From Neisseriaceae bacterium CLB008 (GTDB lineage Bacteria > Pseudomonadota > Gammaproteobacteria > Burkholderiales > Neisseriaceae), in assembly GCA_041228285.1 (NCBI GenBank), contig CP166133.1:3009380-3073379 (forward strand): DNA of 64,000 bases. Reading direction: 5' to 3'. Shown piece after piece: positions 51,529 to 60,351 of this stretch (within the stretch, counting starts at the first letter, position 1; the number at the start of each line of letters is the position of its first letter). The notes under the pieces were generated by a model, which was not told where the DNA came from, did not search any database, and saw only the letters and a program-made list of their open reading frames with translations. Made by a program: the position numbers and the translations under genes.

Positions 51529-53358
51529 TTACTCAGGCAAAAAGCCGCCACTTTGATGTGACCACAGCTGGGCATACAGCCCACCATTGGCCAATAATTG
51601 CTGATGGCTACCTTCTTCAACAATCTTGCCCTGATCCAACACAATCAGCCTATCCATGGCGGCAATGGTCGACAAGCGATGCGCAATTGCCACCACGGTT
51701 TTACCCTGCATCAACTGATACAGGCTGGTTTGAATGGCGTGCTCGACTTCTGAATCTAAAGCGCTGGTGGCCTCATCCAAGAGTAAGATCGGTGCGTCTT
51801 TGAGCATCACCCGTGCAATGGCGATGCGTTGACGCTGACCACCAGACAGCTTAATGCCCCGCTCGCCCACCATCACGTCGTACCCCGTACGGCCTTTGGG
51901 GTCGCTTAAGGCCATAATAAACTCATGGGCCTCGGCTTTTTTAGCTGCCGCAATCATCTCGGCCTCACTGGCATCAGGCCGGCCATACATAATATTGTCG
52001 CGAATGCTTCGGTGTAATAACGAGGTGTCTTGGGTCACCATGCCAATTTGGCCGCGTAGGCTGTCTTGGCTAACCTGGGCAATGTCTTGGCCATCAATAC
52101 GAATCTGGCCAAAGTCGATGTCATGAAAGCGCAGCAATAAATTAATCAGCGTGGATTTACCGGCACCTGAGCGTCCCACTAGGCCAATTTTTTCACCGGC
52201 CTCAATGCGTAGGCTAAGTTCATGAATCAGGCCACGCGGCTGAGTTTTATCGTAGCGAAAACCCACGTTTTCAAACACGACTTCCCCTTGCTGTACGTTT
52301 AAGGTCACCGCCTCTGGGCGATCTTGCACTTTGGCTTCACGGGTCAAGGTGGTGATGCCATCCTCAACCGTACCCACATTTTCAAACAGCGAGGTCATTT
52401 CCCACATAATCCAATGTGACGTGCCGTTTAAACGTAAAGCCATGGCCGTGGCCGCCGCCACGGCGCCGACGCCTACTTGACCCTGTGACCACAACCACAG
52501 TGCGATACCAGCCGAGCTTAAAATCAGGCCCACGCTTAAAATATGGTTCACGATTTCAATGCCGCTGATTAAGCGCATTTGGGCTTTAGCGGCCTCTAAG
52601 AACGAATCCATAGCACTTTTGGCGTAATCGGCCTCTTTACCAGAATGAGAGAACAGCTTCACCGTGGTGATGTTGGTGTAGGCATCGGTAATGCGCCCAG
52701 ACATCAATGAACGCGTGTCGGCCTGATGTTTAGACACCCGTCCAAGGCGCGGCACAAACCAGTAGAGCGCGGCGACATACAGCACCAGCCAAGCCAAAAA
52801 TGGCCACAGCATTTGGGTATTAAAACCACCGACCACGGTAATCATGGTGACAAAGTAAATCAGGATGAACACCATGATGTCGGTCAAAATTAAGCACACG
52901 TCGCGTACGGCTAAAGCAGTTTGTAACACTTTGGCCGAAATGCGCCCAGCAAACTCGTCTTGGAAAAAATGCATGCTTTGGTTCAACATCAGGCGATGGA
53001 AGTTCCAGCGCAGGCGCATTGGGAAGTTGCTCATCAAGGTCTGGTGCTTCAAAATGCTTTGTACCGACACCAGGCCAATACTGCCGATGATGATGGCCGT
53101 GAGGATCATGATGTTTTTGCCTTCGTCCTGCCACAGCCGAGCAGGGCTGGTATTGGCCAACCAGTCAACAACCTGACCCAGCATAGCAAATAACGCGGCT
53201 TCAAACATACCAAAGAAAATGGAACAAATGCTCATGAGGGCAATGTGGCCACGCACGCCTTCCGTACAGTGCCAAATAAAGGCAAAAAAAGCTTTAGGCG
53301 GAATACTGGGGGCTTTTTTGGGATAGGGGTTAATCAATCGTTCAAACAACCGGAACAT
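51529..53358 (-). CDS. ABC transporter, fused permease and ATPase (MsbA/MDR type)
   Basis: A 609-aa half-transporter. Six TM segments make up roughly residues 20-330. The NBD follows with Walker A IGLVGRSGAGKSTLINLLLR, the Q-loop MVTQDTSLLHRSI, the signature KLSGGQRQRIAIARV, Walker B PILLLDEATSALDSEVEHA and the H-loop VAIAHRLSTIAAMDR. It most likely exports lipids or drugs as a homodimer. It stands alone and has no partner gene; the substrate is not shown. Confidence 0.92.
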   Translation of the reverse strand: MFRLFERLINPYPKKAPSIPPKAFFAFIWHCTEGVRGHIALMSICSIFFGMFEAALFAMLGQVVDWLANTSPARLWQDEGKNIMILTAIIIGSIGLVSVQSILKHQTLMSNFPMRLRWNFHRLMLNQSMHFFQDEFAGRISAKVLQTALAVRDVCLILTDIMVFILIYFVTMITVVGGFNTQMLWPFLAWLVLYVAALYWFVPRLGRVSKHQADTRSLMSGRITDAYTNITTVKLFSHSGKEADYAKSAMDSFLEAAKAQMRLISGIEIVNHILSVGLILSSAGIALWLWSQGQVGVGAVAAATAMALRLNGTSHWIMWEMTSLFENVGTVEDGITTLTREAKVQDRPEAVTLNVQQGEVVFENVGFRYDKTQPRGLIHELSLRIEAGEKIGLVGRSGAGKSTLINLLLRFHDIDFGQIRIDGQDIAQVSQDSLRGQIGMVTQDTSLLHRSIRDNIMYGRPDASEAEMIAAAKKAEAHEFIMALSDPKGRTGYDVMVGERGIKLSGGQRQRIAIARVMLKDAPILLLDEATSALDSEVEHAIQTSLYQLMQGKTVVAIAHRLSTIAAMDRLIVLDQGKIVEEGSHQQLLANGGLYAQLWSHQSGGFLPE

Positions 53359-53420
53359 AATGGCCCTTTATTATTAATAATTAAGTGAATCATTTTAATG
53401 GTTTTACTTTTAAAAAGCAC

Positions 53421-53456
53421 AAAAAAACGACTCGCATTCTATCGAGTCGTTTTTTT
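53421..53456 (-). terminator. Terminator of dksA
   Basis: ACGACTCG/CGAGTCGT stem with an eight-base loop and T7 tail on the minus strand. Confidence 0.9.
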
Positions 53457-53475
53457 CGGAACTGCTGACGGTGAT

Positions 53476-53892
53476 TTAACCGGCAAACTGTTTTTTCATT
53501 TGTTCGCGACGCTCTTGCGCTTCTAGAGATAAAGTGGCGGTTGGCCGCGCCAACAGGCGGCGCAAGCCAATCGGCTCACCCGTATCCACACAGAAGCCGT
53601 AGCTGCCGTCTTCAATTTGACGTAAAGACGCTTGCAGCTTCACCAGCAACTTGCGCTCACGATCGCGGGTACGCAACTCCAAAGCGTATTCTTCTTCTTG
53701 AGTCGCTCGGTCCGCAGGATCTGGCGTAGACACTTGCTCTTTCAGATGATTGGTTGTTGCGTTGGCGTTATGAATCATTTCTTCTTGTAAGCTAATCAAA
53801 AGTTCTTTGAAAAACTCTAAGTGATCTTCATTCATGTAATCGTCTTCTGAGCCATTCCAGTTGACAATGTCTTGTTCGGTTAATTTAGCCAT
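53476..53892 (-). CDS. dksA: RNA polymerase-binding transcription factor DksA (cysteine-poor type)
   Basis: A 138-aa secondary-channel factor that works with ppGpp on rRNA and amino-acid promoters. The coiled-coil holds NEDHLEFFKELLISLQEEM and DPADRATQEEEYALELRTRDRERKL, including the DxxDxA tip. In the C-terminal zinc-finger region only one of the four usual cysteines remains: FCVDTGEPIGLRRLLARPTA and TLSLEAQERRE. Zinc binding is therefore unlikely. The start at 53892 has AGAGGTGGA upstream; the longer frame to 53982 has no RBS. Confidence 0.93.
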   Translation of the reverse strand: MAKLTEQDIVNWNGSEDDYMNEDHLEFFKELLISLQEEMIHNANATTNHLKEQVSTPDPADRATQEEEYALELRTRDRERKLLVKLQASLRQIEDGSYGFCVDTGEPIGLRRLLARPTATLSLEAQERREQMKKQFAG

Positions 53893-54094
53893 AATGCTTC
53901 CACCTCTTCTAAGTAAACATTTTAGGGCCCAGCCTGAGGCTGAACGATGCCCTATATGCCAAAGTTGCGCATCGTACCACAATACACAACCAATTAATGT
54001 TAGTTTTTATCAAAAAAAACCGTATTTTATGCAATAAAACTAAGGTTAATTTTTTTTGATCTTACCTGAAATCTTTATTATTAACTACTTCTAA

Positions 54095-54664
54095 TTACAC
54101 AAATAAATAACCTTCCAAGAGCCTAGTCAGAAGCGGCAAAATGGTGCCGGTTAGCCACAGTAGAATCAACAATACCACAGTACCCGAAAAATCGAACTGC
54201 CCTAGGCGTAAAAAATGAAAAGGCGCCCGGCTTTTGGCGGTTAAACGATGTAAGGCAGGCAAGATATCGGCTGTCGGCGCCGTCATGCTGAGTATGGCTT
54301 GCAACAGCAAGGCACCAATAAACACATAGGCCGCTGATTTAATCGTCATGAGTACCGATATTAATACGTTAAATAACACCAATTTACCACTAAAATGACC
54401 GCCTTCTATAATGCCCAACACCGTGATGAGTGTAAATGAGACAAAATAAACCACCCACGCCGCTATCACCGAAGCCGTATCCCACTGTTTAATGGCGGGC
54501 AAGCCTCGGCGCAGCGGCAGCACGATCCAGTTAGAACCCTTCACGCAAAACTGGGCCAACTGATGGCCGTAATGAATCTTGGCAATCTGTAAAAAAAAGC
54601 GCATAAAGCAGATCAGACCGAAAATATCGGCACCGGTTCGCAATATAAATTTTAAAAATAACAT
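54095..54664 (-). CDS. yggT: YggT family protein
   Basis: A 189-aa inner-membrane protein with two YggT repeats: LFLKFILRTGADIFGLICFMRFF and the second (FIGALLLQAILSMTAPTADI, FHFLRLGQFDFSGTVVLLILLW). It has four or five hydrophobic segments. It lies 2 bp after proC and in the classic yggS-proC-yggT cluster. The role is unclear; osmotic or cation homeostasis has been suggested for the family. Confidence 0.9.
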   Translation of the reverse strand: MLFLKFILRTGADIFGLICFMRFFLQIAKIHYGHQLAQFCVKGSNWIVLPLRRGLPAIKQWDTASVIAAWVVYFVSFTLITVLGIIEGGHFSGKLVLFNVLISVLMTIKSAAYVFIGALLLQAILSMTAPTADILPALHRLTAKSRAPFHFLRLGQFDFSGTVVLLILLWLTGTILPLLTRLLEGYLFV

Positions 54665-54666
54665 GG

Positions 54667-55458
54667 TTACCCTTGTTTGAATTCAGCCTGCATGGCTTCG
54701 GAGCGTTTGCGACACGCTTCGACGCCCGCCTTAATGCCTTCATCCACTCCTCGCTCGGTAAAGGTCACGATGGCTTCATGAGTCGTGCCGCCTTTTGAAG
54801 TCACCTTTTGCTGCAGCACGCCAAAATCTTCGCCGCTTTGCTCAGCTAAGGTCACAGCTCCTTTAAACGTGGCCAAGCTCAGCTGCCGCGCCGTATCGGC
54901 ATCAAAGCCTTGTGCCTGAGCCCCTTGAGCCAATGCATTGAGTAAATAAAACACATAAGCAGGGCCACTGCCGCTGATGCTGGTAATGGCGTGGATTTGG
55001 TCTTCTTCTTCTAAACGAATCACCTCACCCACTGCAGCCATCATGCTTTCAGCCATTTCTCGATCATCGGCATTAACGTGAGCGGGTGCATACACGCCGC
55101 TGACGCCTAAACCCACCTGGGCCGGCGTATTGGGCATGACGCGGATCAACCGTTGATGCTGATGTAAATAGTGGCTTAAGGTGGCCAGATCAACGCCGGC
55201 AGCAATAGACACAACCAACGCCCCATTTGGTTCGATCTGGGCACAGCTGGCCTGCAAATCCTGCGGTTTCACCGCCAACACCAGCACATCAGCAGCGCTT
55301 AAGGTGGGGACTTGTGCGAAAGTTTCAACCCCATACCGTTCAGCCAGCTCAACCAGCTTAGCCTCATTGGTGTCAATCACGCCCACTTGATGCGGGCCCT
55401 TCACTAAACCCGCGATGATGGCCGATGCCATATTACCGCCGCCTAAAAAGTAAATCAT
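54667..55458 (-). CDS. proC: Pyrroline-5-carboxylate reductase
   Basis: A 263-aa NAD(P)H-dependent enzyme, last step of proline synthesis. The Rossmann motif is IYFLGGGNMASAIIAGL, followed by VLAVKPQDL, VIRVMPNTPAQVGLGVSG and the C-terminal signature SGSGPAYVFYLLNALAQGA with KVTSKGGTTHEAI. Length is normal. It is the middle gene of yggS-proC-yggT. Confidence 0.97.
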   Translation of the reverse strand: MIYFLGGGNMASAIIAGLVKGPHQVGVIDTNEAKLVELAERYGVETFAQVPTLSAADVLVLAVKPQDLQASCAQIEPNGALVVSIAAGVDLATLSHYLHQHQRLIRVMPNTPAQVGLGVSGVYAPAHVNADDREMAESMMAAVGEVIRLEEEDQIHAITSISGSGPAYVFYLLNALAQGAQAQGFDADTARQLSLATFKGAVTLAEQSGEDFGVLQQKVTSKGGTTHEAIVTFTERGVDEGIKAGVEACRKRSEAMQAEFKQG

Positions 55459-55504
55459 GTTTTATCCTTGTAATGGTTGTTATCTTTACGGTTGTCTTTT
55501 AAGC

Positions 55505-56176
55505 CTAATCACGCTGACCAAACAGTTCTCGGCCAATGCGGATGTGGGTTGCCCCATAGGCAACGGCCAGCGGCCAATCGGCCGACATCCCCATAGACAG
55601 TACGTCTAACGCATGGCCTTGCTGATTCAAGTCGTGTAAAAGCGTTTGCATGACGGCAAACTGCTGCGCCAAGGCTGCCTCATCCTCAGTGGCTTCTGGA
55701 ATGCACATTAAACCGCGTAAGCGTAACCGCGGTAAGGCTTCAATCTCCTTAGCCAAAGCCGCTACTTCGTTCGGCATTACCCCACTCTTACTGGCTTCGG
55801 CAGACACATTGACCTGAATACACACTTGAAGCGCAGGCATGCTGTCCGGACGCTGATCGTTCAGACGCGTAGCGATCTTTAAACGCTCGATGGTGTGCAC
55901 CCAATGGGCGCCTTCTGCCACCTGACGGGTTTTATTCGATTGGAGCGGGCCAATAAAATGCCACACAATGTCGAGCCCTTGCAAGGCCTGTGATTTTTCA
56001 TACCACTCTTGCACGTAGTTTTCACCAAAATCTCGCTGCCCTTCTGCATACAGCGTTTCAATATCGCTGCTGGGGAAGGTTTTGCTCACCGCCACGAGCT
56101 GACAGGACGCTTGGGCGGCACGCAACCGCTGCATGAGTTGCTGATAACGTTGTTGTAGATTCATGTCAATACTCAC
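55505..56176 (-). CDS. yggS: PLP homeostasis protein YggS
   Basis: A 223-aa PLP-binding TIM-barrel (COG0325). The PLP-lysine is in CQLVAVSKTFPSSDIETLY. GQRDFGENYVQEWYEK, WHFIGPLQSNKTRQVA and MGMSADWPLAVAYGATHIRIG are diagnostic. It keeps free PLP and amino-acid/keto-acid pools balanced. It is divergent from pilT (67 bp between start codons), the common proteobacterial arrangement. Confidence 0.94.
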   Translation of the reverse strand: MSIDMNLQQRYQQLMQRLRAAQASCQLVAVSKTFPSSDIETLYAEGQRDFGENYVQEWYEKSQALQGLDIVWHFIGPLQSNKTRQVAEGAHWVHTIERLKIATRLNDQRPDSMPALQVCIQVNVSAEASKSGVMPNEVAALAKEIEALPRLRLRGLMCIPEATEDEAALAQQFAVMQTLLHDLNQQGHALDVLSMGMSADWPLAVAYGATHIRIGRELFGQRD

Positions 56177-56243
56177 TCAAATGACTTGGTTTCATTAAAA
56201 TTAAATGTCATAATCGGCCTCTATTAAGCCTAAAGCCGTCATC

Positions 56244-57239
56244 ATGCTGACCTTAACGACGCTGTTGCTCATGTGTCACCAGCAACAGGCCTCTGATCTA
56301 CACTTAAGCTGTGGCCACCCACCCTATCTACGCATAGACGGTGACTTAACTGCCTTGGCTCATCCACGGCTCACGCCAACCTTAATGAACCAGCTGCAAG
56401 CGCAAGCGCTGAATCCTCCCCAGGCGCAGTGGCTAAAACAGCAAGGTGCGGTGGATTTTGCCTACACCAGCGATTTTGGACAACGCTTTCGTGGTCATGC
56501 CTTTGAGCAATGCCTAGGCCCAAGCCTGGCGTTTCGCTACCTTAACCCAAAGCCACCTAGCCTGGCCGCCTTACATGCCCCGCCCGCGTTGGCCTCATTT
56601 AGCCATGCTCACCAAGGTTTGATTCTGTGCACAGGCCCGACAGGCTCTGGAAAGTCTACCACCTTAGCGGCTTTAATCGCCACGATCAACCAACACCAGC
56701 AAAAACACATCCTCACTTTAGAAGCACCCATTGAATACCTACACCAAAGCGACCAAAGCTTAATTCAGCAGCGTGATTTAGGCCTAGAAAGTGAGGCCTT
56801 AGCCGCAGCCTTAAACCAAGCCCTCAGAGCCGATCCTGACGTATTGGTATTGGGAGAGCTGCGTGATTTAAACAGCATTCGCCTAGCCCTCACTGCCGCC
56901 GAGACTGGCCATTTGGTATTGGCCACCCTACACAGCGCCAGCGCCGCCCAAACCATTCACCGAATTCTCGACGTCTTTCCCGACAGGGAGAAAAACCTGA
57001 TTCAGGCCCAGCTTGCCGCCAGCCTCGTGGCCATTGTCTCGCAAACGCTGGTCAAGAAAAAGCAGCCGCCGGGTCGTATCGCAGCCTTTGAAGTCTTGAT
57101 CAACACGCCTGCTATTGCCCACTTAATCCGCGAACGTAAAGTGGTCCAGATTCCCACTATTTTACAAACGCAACAGGCTCAAGGCATGCAAACCATGGCG
57201 CAGGCATTGACCCGCTTAAGCCAGCAGCAGCTCATTTAG
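56244..57239 (+). CDS. pilT: Type IV pilus retraction ATPase PilT
   Basis: A 331-aa secretion-superfamily ATPase that powers pilus retraction and DNA uptake. The N-terminal domain starts ASDLHLSCGHPPYLRIDG. Walker A is LCTGPTGSGKSTTLAALIA, the Asp box is ILTLEAPIEYLHQ, Walker B is DVLVLGELRDLNSIRLALTAAETGHLVLATLH, and the C-terminal AIAHLIRERKVVQIPTIL replaces the AIRNLIRE motif of classic PilT. Length is close to PilT (about 345). It could also be PilU, but no second copy is beside it. Confidence 0.9.
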   Translation: MLTLTTLLLMCHQQQASDLHLSCGHPPYLRIDGDLTALAHPRLTPTLMNQLQAQALNPPQAQWLKQQGAVDFAYTSDFGQRFRGHAFEQCLGPSLAFRYLNPKPPSLAALHAPPALASFSHAHQGLILCTGPTGSGKSTTLAALIATINQHQQKHILTLEAPIEYLHQSDQSLIQQRDLGLESEALAAALNQALRADPDVLVLGELRDLNSIRLALTAAETGHLVLATLHSASAAQTIHRILDVFPDREKNLIQAQLAASLVAIVSQTLVKKKQPPGRIAAFEVLINTPAIAHLIRERKVVQIPTILQTQQAQGMQTMAQALTRLSQQQLI

Positions 57240-57431
57240 CCATCTTGTTGATGCAGGTCGATGCAGATCGATCACCTAATGGATCGATTCATCACTATTT
57301 AAAGACCAATCTCACCAATCCATTTAAAAAAGCGCTGAATTCATTCATCCCACCTTGGTTTTTTAGGCCCTAAGTCTTATCCTTGTGGCTCACTCATCTC
57401 ATTCTCACACACACAAAAGGCTAACGCGACC

Positions 57432-58328
57432 ATGGTTAATCCATCCGCATATAAAAAAGGCATTCTTTTCACCATAGGTTGTTACATCATCTGGGGCTTA
57501 TTTCCCCTGTATTGGTATCCACTGGGCGACTTAGACCCATTACAAACTTTGGCACAGCGCATTTGTTGGTCGGCTTTATTTGCCACCTTATTGGTTATTT
57601 TTTTAAGAGAGGGTCGAGCAGTCTATAAAGCTTTTTCTCAAAAAAGAACCTTAACCATTTTGGGCCTATCGGCCTTTATGCTGTCGATGAACTGGCTTAT
57701 CTATCTCTGGGCCATTGCCAACCACCACGTTTTAGACGCGAGCTTGGGCTATTTCATGACCCCTTTATTCAGCATTTTCTTGGGCCGTGTATTTTTTAAA
57801 GAATCTTTAAATACCCTGCAGTATTTTGCGATGGCTATCGCCACCGGCGCCATCCTATGGCTGACTTGGTTAGCAGGCACCGTACCTTATGTTGCCATTG
57901 GCCTTACTTTATCCTTTGGTTTTTATGGCCTGTTACGCAAGCTGGCGCCTTTGGGTGCCATTCCTGGGCTGGCAGTGGAAACCTTCTTAATGACGCCGCT
58001 GGCGGCACTCTATTTAATGTATGAAGGCCTGCATGGCCGCGTGATGTTTGCTAGCCTACCCACGTTGAGCATGCTGGTGCTGCTGTTTTCGGGCGTGGTG
58101 ACCTCCATCCCCCTATTGATGTTTGCCGCCGGCGCGAAACGCATCCCTCTATCCTTATTGGGCATCATCCAATACATTTCCCCTACTATTCAATTCATCT
58201 TGGGCCTATGGGTCTTTAATGAGGCTTTTGAATGGAATCGTTTTATGGGGTTTGTGCTGGTGTGGATTGCGGTGGTGCTCTATTTACTCAGCGGCTGGTA
58301 CAGTAAAACCCACCCCAAACACGCATAA
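57432..58328 (+). CDS. rarD: RarD-type EamA family permease
   Basis: A 298-aa DMT-superfamily membrane protein with ten segments. The start is KKGILFTIGCYIIWGLFPLYWYPL with the RarD-specific ALNWLIYLWAIAN-type motif (SMNWLIYLWAIANHHVLDASLGYFMTP). LGIIQYISPTIQFILGLWVF ends the conserved part. E. coli RarD is linked to chloramphenicol sensitivity, but the transported compound is unknown. It stands alone with a strong terminator. Confidence 0.92.
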   Translation: MVNPSAYKKGILFTIGCYIIWGLFPLYWYPLGDLDPLQTLAQRICWSALFATLLVIFLREGRAVYKAFSQKRTLTILGLSAFMLSMNWLIYLWAIANHHVLDASLGYFMTPLFSIFLGRVFFKESLNTLQYFAMAIATGAILWLTWLAGTVPYVAIGLTLSFGFYGLLRKLAPLGAIPGLAVETFLMTPLAALYLMYEGLHGRVMFASLPTLSMLVLLFSGVVTSIPLLMFAAGAKRIPLSLLGIIQYISPTIQFILGLWVFNEAFEWNRFMGFVLVWIAVVLYLLSGWYSKTHPKHA

Positions 58329-58362
58329 AAAAAGACTGAGCTTAAAGCTCAGTCTTTTTTTT
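58327..58362. terminator. Bidirectional terminator between rarD and rlpA
   Basis: AAAGACTGAGCTT/AAGCTCAGTCTTT with a one-base loop region, flanked by A5+ and T8. It serves both convergent genes. Confidence 0.93.
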
Positions 58363-58378
58363 GAACGACAAAAATCGA

Positions 58379-59053
58379 TTAAATCACTTTGTCTTTTAGC
58401 GCATCGACACGAGGGTTCACCGCGTCTAAAGGCTTTTTATTACGGTTGGCGTCGTTCACGTATTTCACGAAATCTGCCGCCTCTTGTTCCTGACGCACCA
58501 TCACCGGCACGAAGCGAGGATCTTGAGTATTGACCGCAATTTGCTCGCCTGGCGTGACTTGTTCAATCCGCACTTCAGCAGTGCCTTGATTGATGTAGCC
58601 TAGTTTTTTCGCAGCCGCGTAAGATAAATCGATGATGCGGCTTTTGCTAAAAGGACCACGGTCATTAATGCGCACAACCACTTCTTTATTGTTGGCCAAA
58701 TTGGTTACTTTAACATAACTTGGGATCGGCAAAGTGGGGTGGGCAGCCGTGTAGTCATACATATTGTAGACTTCTTCTGACGTAGTTTTGCGACCGTGGA
58801 ATTGATTGCCATACCAAGAGGCGCGGCCTTCTTGGGCAAACTTCACGATTTCCTTACTGGGGGTGTAGCGTTTACCGGCGACCTTGTAGCTCATATTGGC
58901 GGCACGATGTAAGGGCTCTTTGGGGATGATAACAACATTATTTTTTTTAGCTGCTGCAGCAAGCTTAGGCTGAACCACTTTAGCGGCAGGCGCTACGGCG
59001 GCGAAGCTCAACAAGCCCACACACATCATCAGTCTTAAAAAAATCGTATTCAG
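58379..59053 (-). CDS. rlpA: Septal-ring lytic transglycosylase RlpA family protein
   Basis: A 224-aa double-psi beta-barrel protein. EGRASWYGNQFHGRKTTSEEVYNMYDYTAAHPTLP holds the catalytic Glu/His region, and VVVRINDRGPFSKSRIIDLSYAAAKKLG the conserved Asp and R-G-P-F. No SPOR domain follows. The first ATG (59029) lacks an RBS and leaves a leader without a positive residue. A CTG at 59053, in frame, has a perfect AGGAGG 8 bp upstream and gives MNTIFLRLMMCVGLLSFAAVAPA, a normal signal peptide. The upstream stop TAG overlaps the RBS. I therefore take CTG as the probable start; the ATG remains possible. Confidence 0.88.
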   Translation of the reverse strand: MNTIFLRLMMCVGLLSFAAVAPAAKVVQPKLAAAAKKNNVVIIPKEPLHRAANMSYKVAGKRYTPSKEIVKFAQEGRASWYGNQFHGRKTTSEEVYNMYDYTAAHPTLPIPSYVKVTNLANNKEVVVRINDRGPFSKSRIIDLSYAAAKKLGYINQGTAEVRIEQVTPGEQIAVNTQDPRFVPVMVRQEQEAADFVKYVNDANRNKKPLDAVNPRVDALKDKVI

Positions 59054-59117
59054 AAAACTAACCTCCTAAACGTACGATCCCCCTGTCTTTAGTCACTTTA
59101 AAATAAACCTTAAAGTG

Positions 59118-59582
59118 TTATTGCCCACCCACATAGTCCAATTGTCGCCAAGCTTCAAACACCATAACCGCAACCGTATTGGATAAATTCATACTACGGC
59201 TGTCCGGCATCATGGGTAATCTCACCTTTTGCGCCGCGGGTAGCTCATCCAGAATGTCTGCTGGCAAACCGCGGGTTTCAGGGCCGAATAAAAACACATC
59301 GCCCTCCTGAAACTGAACTTGATCTGGTCTGGTGTGACCTTTTGTGGTTAACGCAAAGATTCTTTTGCCCGCTAACGCAGTTAAACAGGCGTTAAAATCT
59401 TCGTGTACCGTTACATGAGCAAACTCATGATAATCCAGCCCTGCGCGACGCATTTTGCTGGAATCAAGAGGAAACCCTAAGGGTTTCACTAAATGTAAAT
59501 CCACACCGGTGTTGGCACATAATCTGATGATGTTGCCCGTATTCGGTGGGATCTCAGGTTGATACAGTACTACTGTGAACAT
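59118..59582 (-). CDS. trmL: tRNA (cytidine(34)-2'-O)-methyltransferase TrmL
   Basis: A 154-aa SPOUT methyltransferase that modifies the wobble base of tRNA-Leu. Visible are [53 protein letters not shown] and the knot motif [26 protein letters not shown]. The minimal size identifies TrmL rather than TrmH. The same window encodes a tRNA-Leu(CAA) substrate type. Confidence 0.95.
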   Translation of the reverse strand: MFTVVLYQPEIPPNTGNIIRLCANTGVDLHLVKPLGFPLDSSKMRRAGLDYHEFAHVTVHEDFNACLTALAGKRIFALTTKGHTRPDQVQFQEGDVFLFGPETRGLPADILDELPAAQKVRLPMMPDSRSMNLSNTVAVMVFEAWRQLDYVGGQ

Positions 59583-59622
59583 AATAATTACTCGGCAATA
59601 TGCAATAAAAAGAACAGTCTAG

Positions 59623-60351
59623 TCAAATTTTTACGATTTGTTTTTTTAATAAGGCCCACACATACACCTCGAATCGCCCATGATGCTTGAGCTGAGCCGC
59701 CATTTCCGAAACTGTTGCACAAGTGGTCAAAACGTCGTCGATTAGCAAAATTTTACCTTGATCTGCATTAAATTTTACCCTATTAAAAGAAAACACGCCT
59801 TGCACGTTTTTAATTCTTTGTGATTCATTTAATAGTGATTGTGAAGGGGTATCCACCCGATCACACAAATGCGACGATATTAAAGGAATCTGCCAATGTC
59901 TCGCAATGCTTTTTGCCAACTCTTCACTTTGATTAAACCCACGCATTCGCCACTTTGCGGCGCTGATGGGCACGGCCAGTACGTGTTGAAAATCCATTTC
60001 AATAAACGGCGGCGGCCTTTCTTGCATTAATTGCCCGAGCGCATGCGCCAACATGAGATTTTTTTGATATTTAAATGCCTGTACCAGCCCAGCCAAAGGA
60101 AAGGCATAATCGTAGCTGGCAAAGCACTGGGTTAACGATGTCTGCTTTTGCTGACACTGGCCGCAAGGCTGGCTGTCAAAGCTGCCACGCGCACATAAAG
60201 GGCACACGTCTTCGGTAAACGTCAGGCACTTTTGACAGGCGCCGCACACGCCTAAGCTGCTGGCGTGAATTTTTTCGTGGCATAATACGCAGATTGATCC
60301 AAGGATTTGGTTTAATCCTTGTTGGCTTTTGCGGAGTATTTTATTCAACAT
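59623..60351 (-). CDS. comF: ComF family protein (amidophosphoribosyltransferase-like)
   Basis: A 243-aa protein. The N-terminus has Cys pairs CVLCHEKI, CGACQKC, CPLCARG and CGQCQQK (two zinc ribbons). The phosphoribosyltransferase-like domain has LAVPISAAKWRMRGFNQSEELA and the PRPP loop ILLIDDVLTTCATVSEMA. ComF family members are needed for the uptake of transforming DNA, and this genome also has PilT and a pilin. The start is 60351 with AGGGG upstream. The start codon overlaps that of bioH on the other strand. Confidence 0.92.
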   Translation of the reverse strand: MLNKILRKSQQGLNQILGSICVLCHEKIHASSLGVCGACQKCLTFTEDVCPLCARGSFDSQPCGQCQQKQTSLTQCFASYDYAFPLAGLVQAFKYQKNLMLAHALGQLMQERPPPFIEMDFQHVLAVPISAAKWRMRGFNQSEELAKSIARHWQIPLISSHLCDRVDTPSQSLLNESQRIKNVQGVFSFNRVKFNADQGKILLIDDVLTTCATVSEMAAQLKHHGRFEVYVWALLKKQIVKI

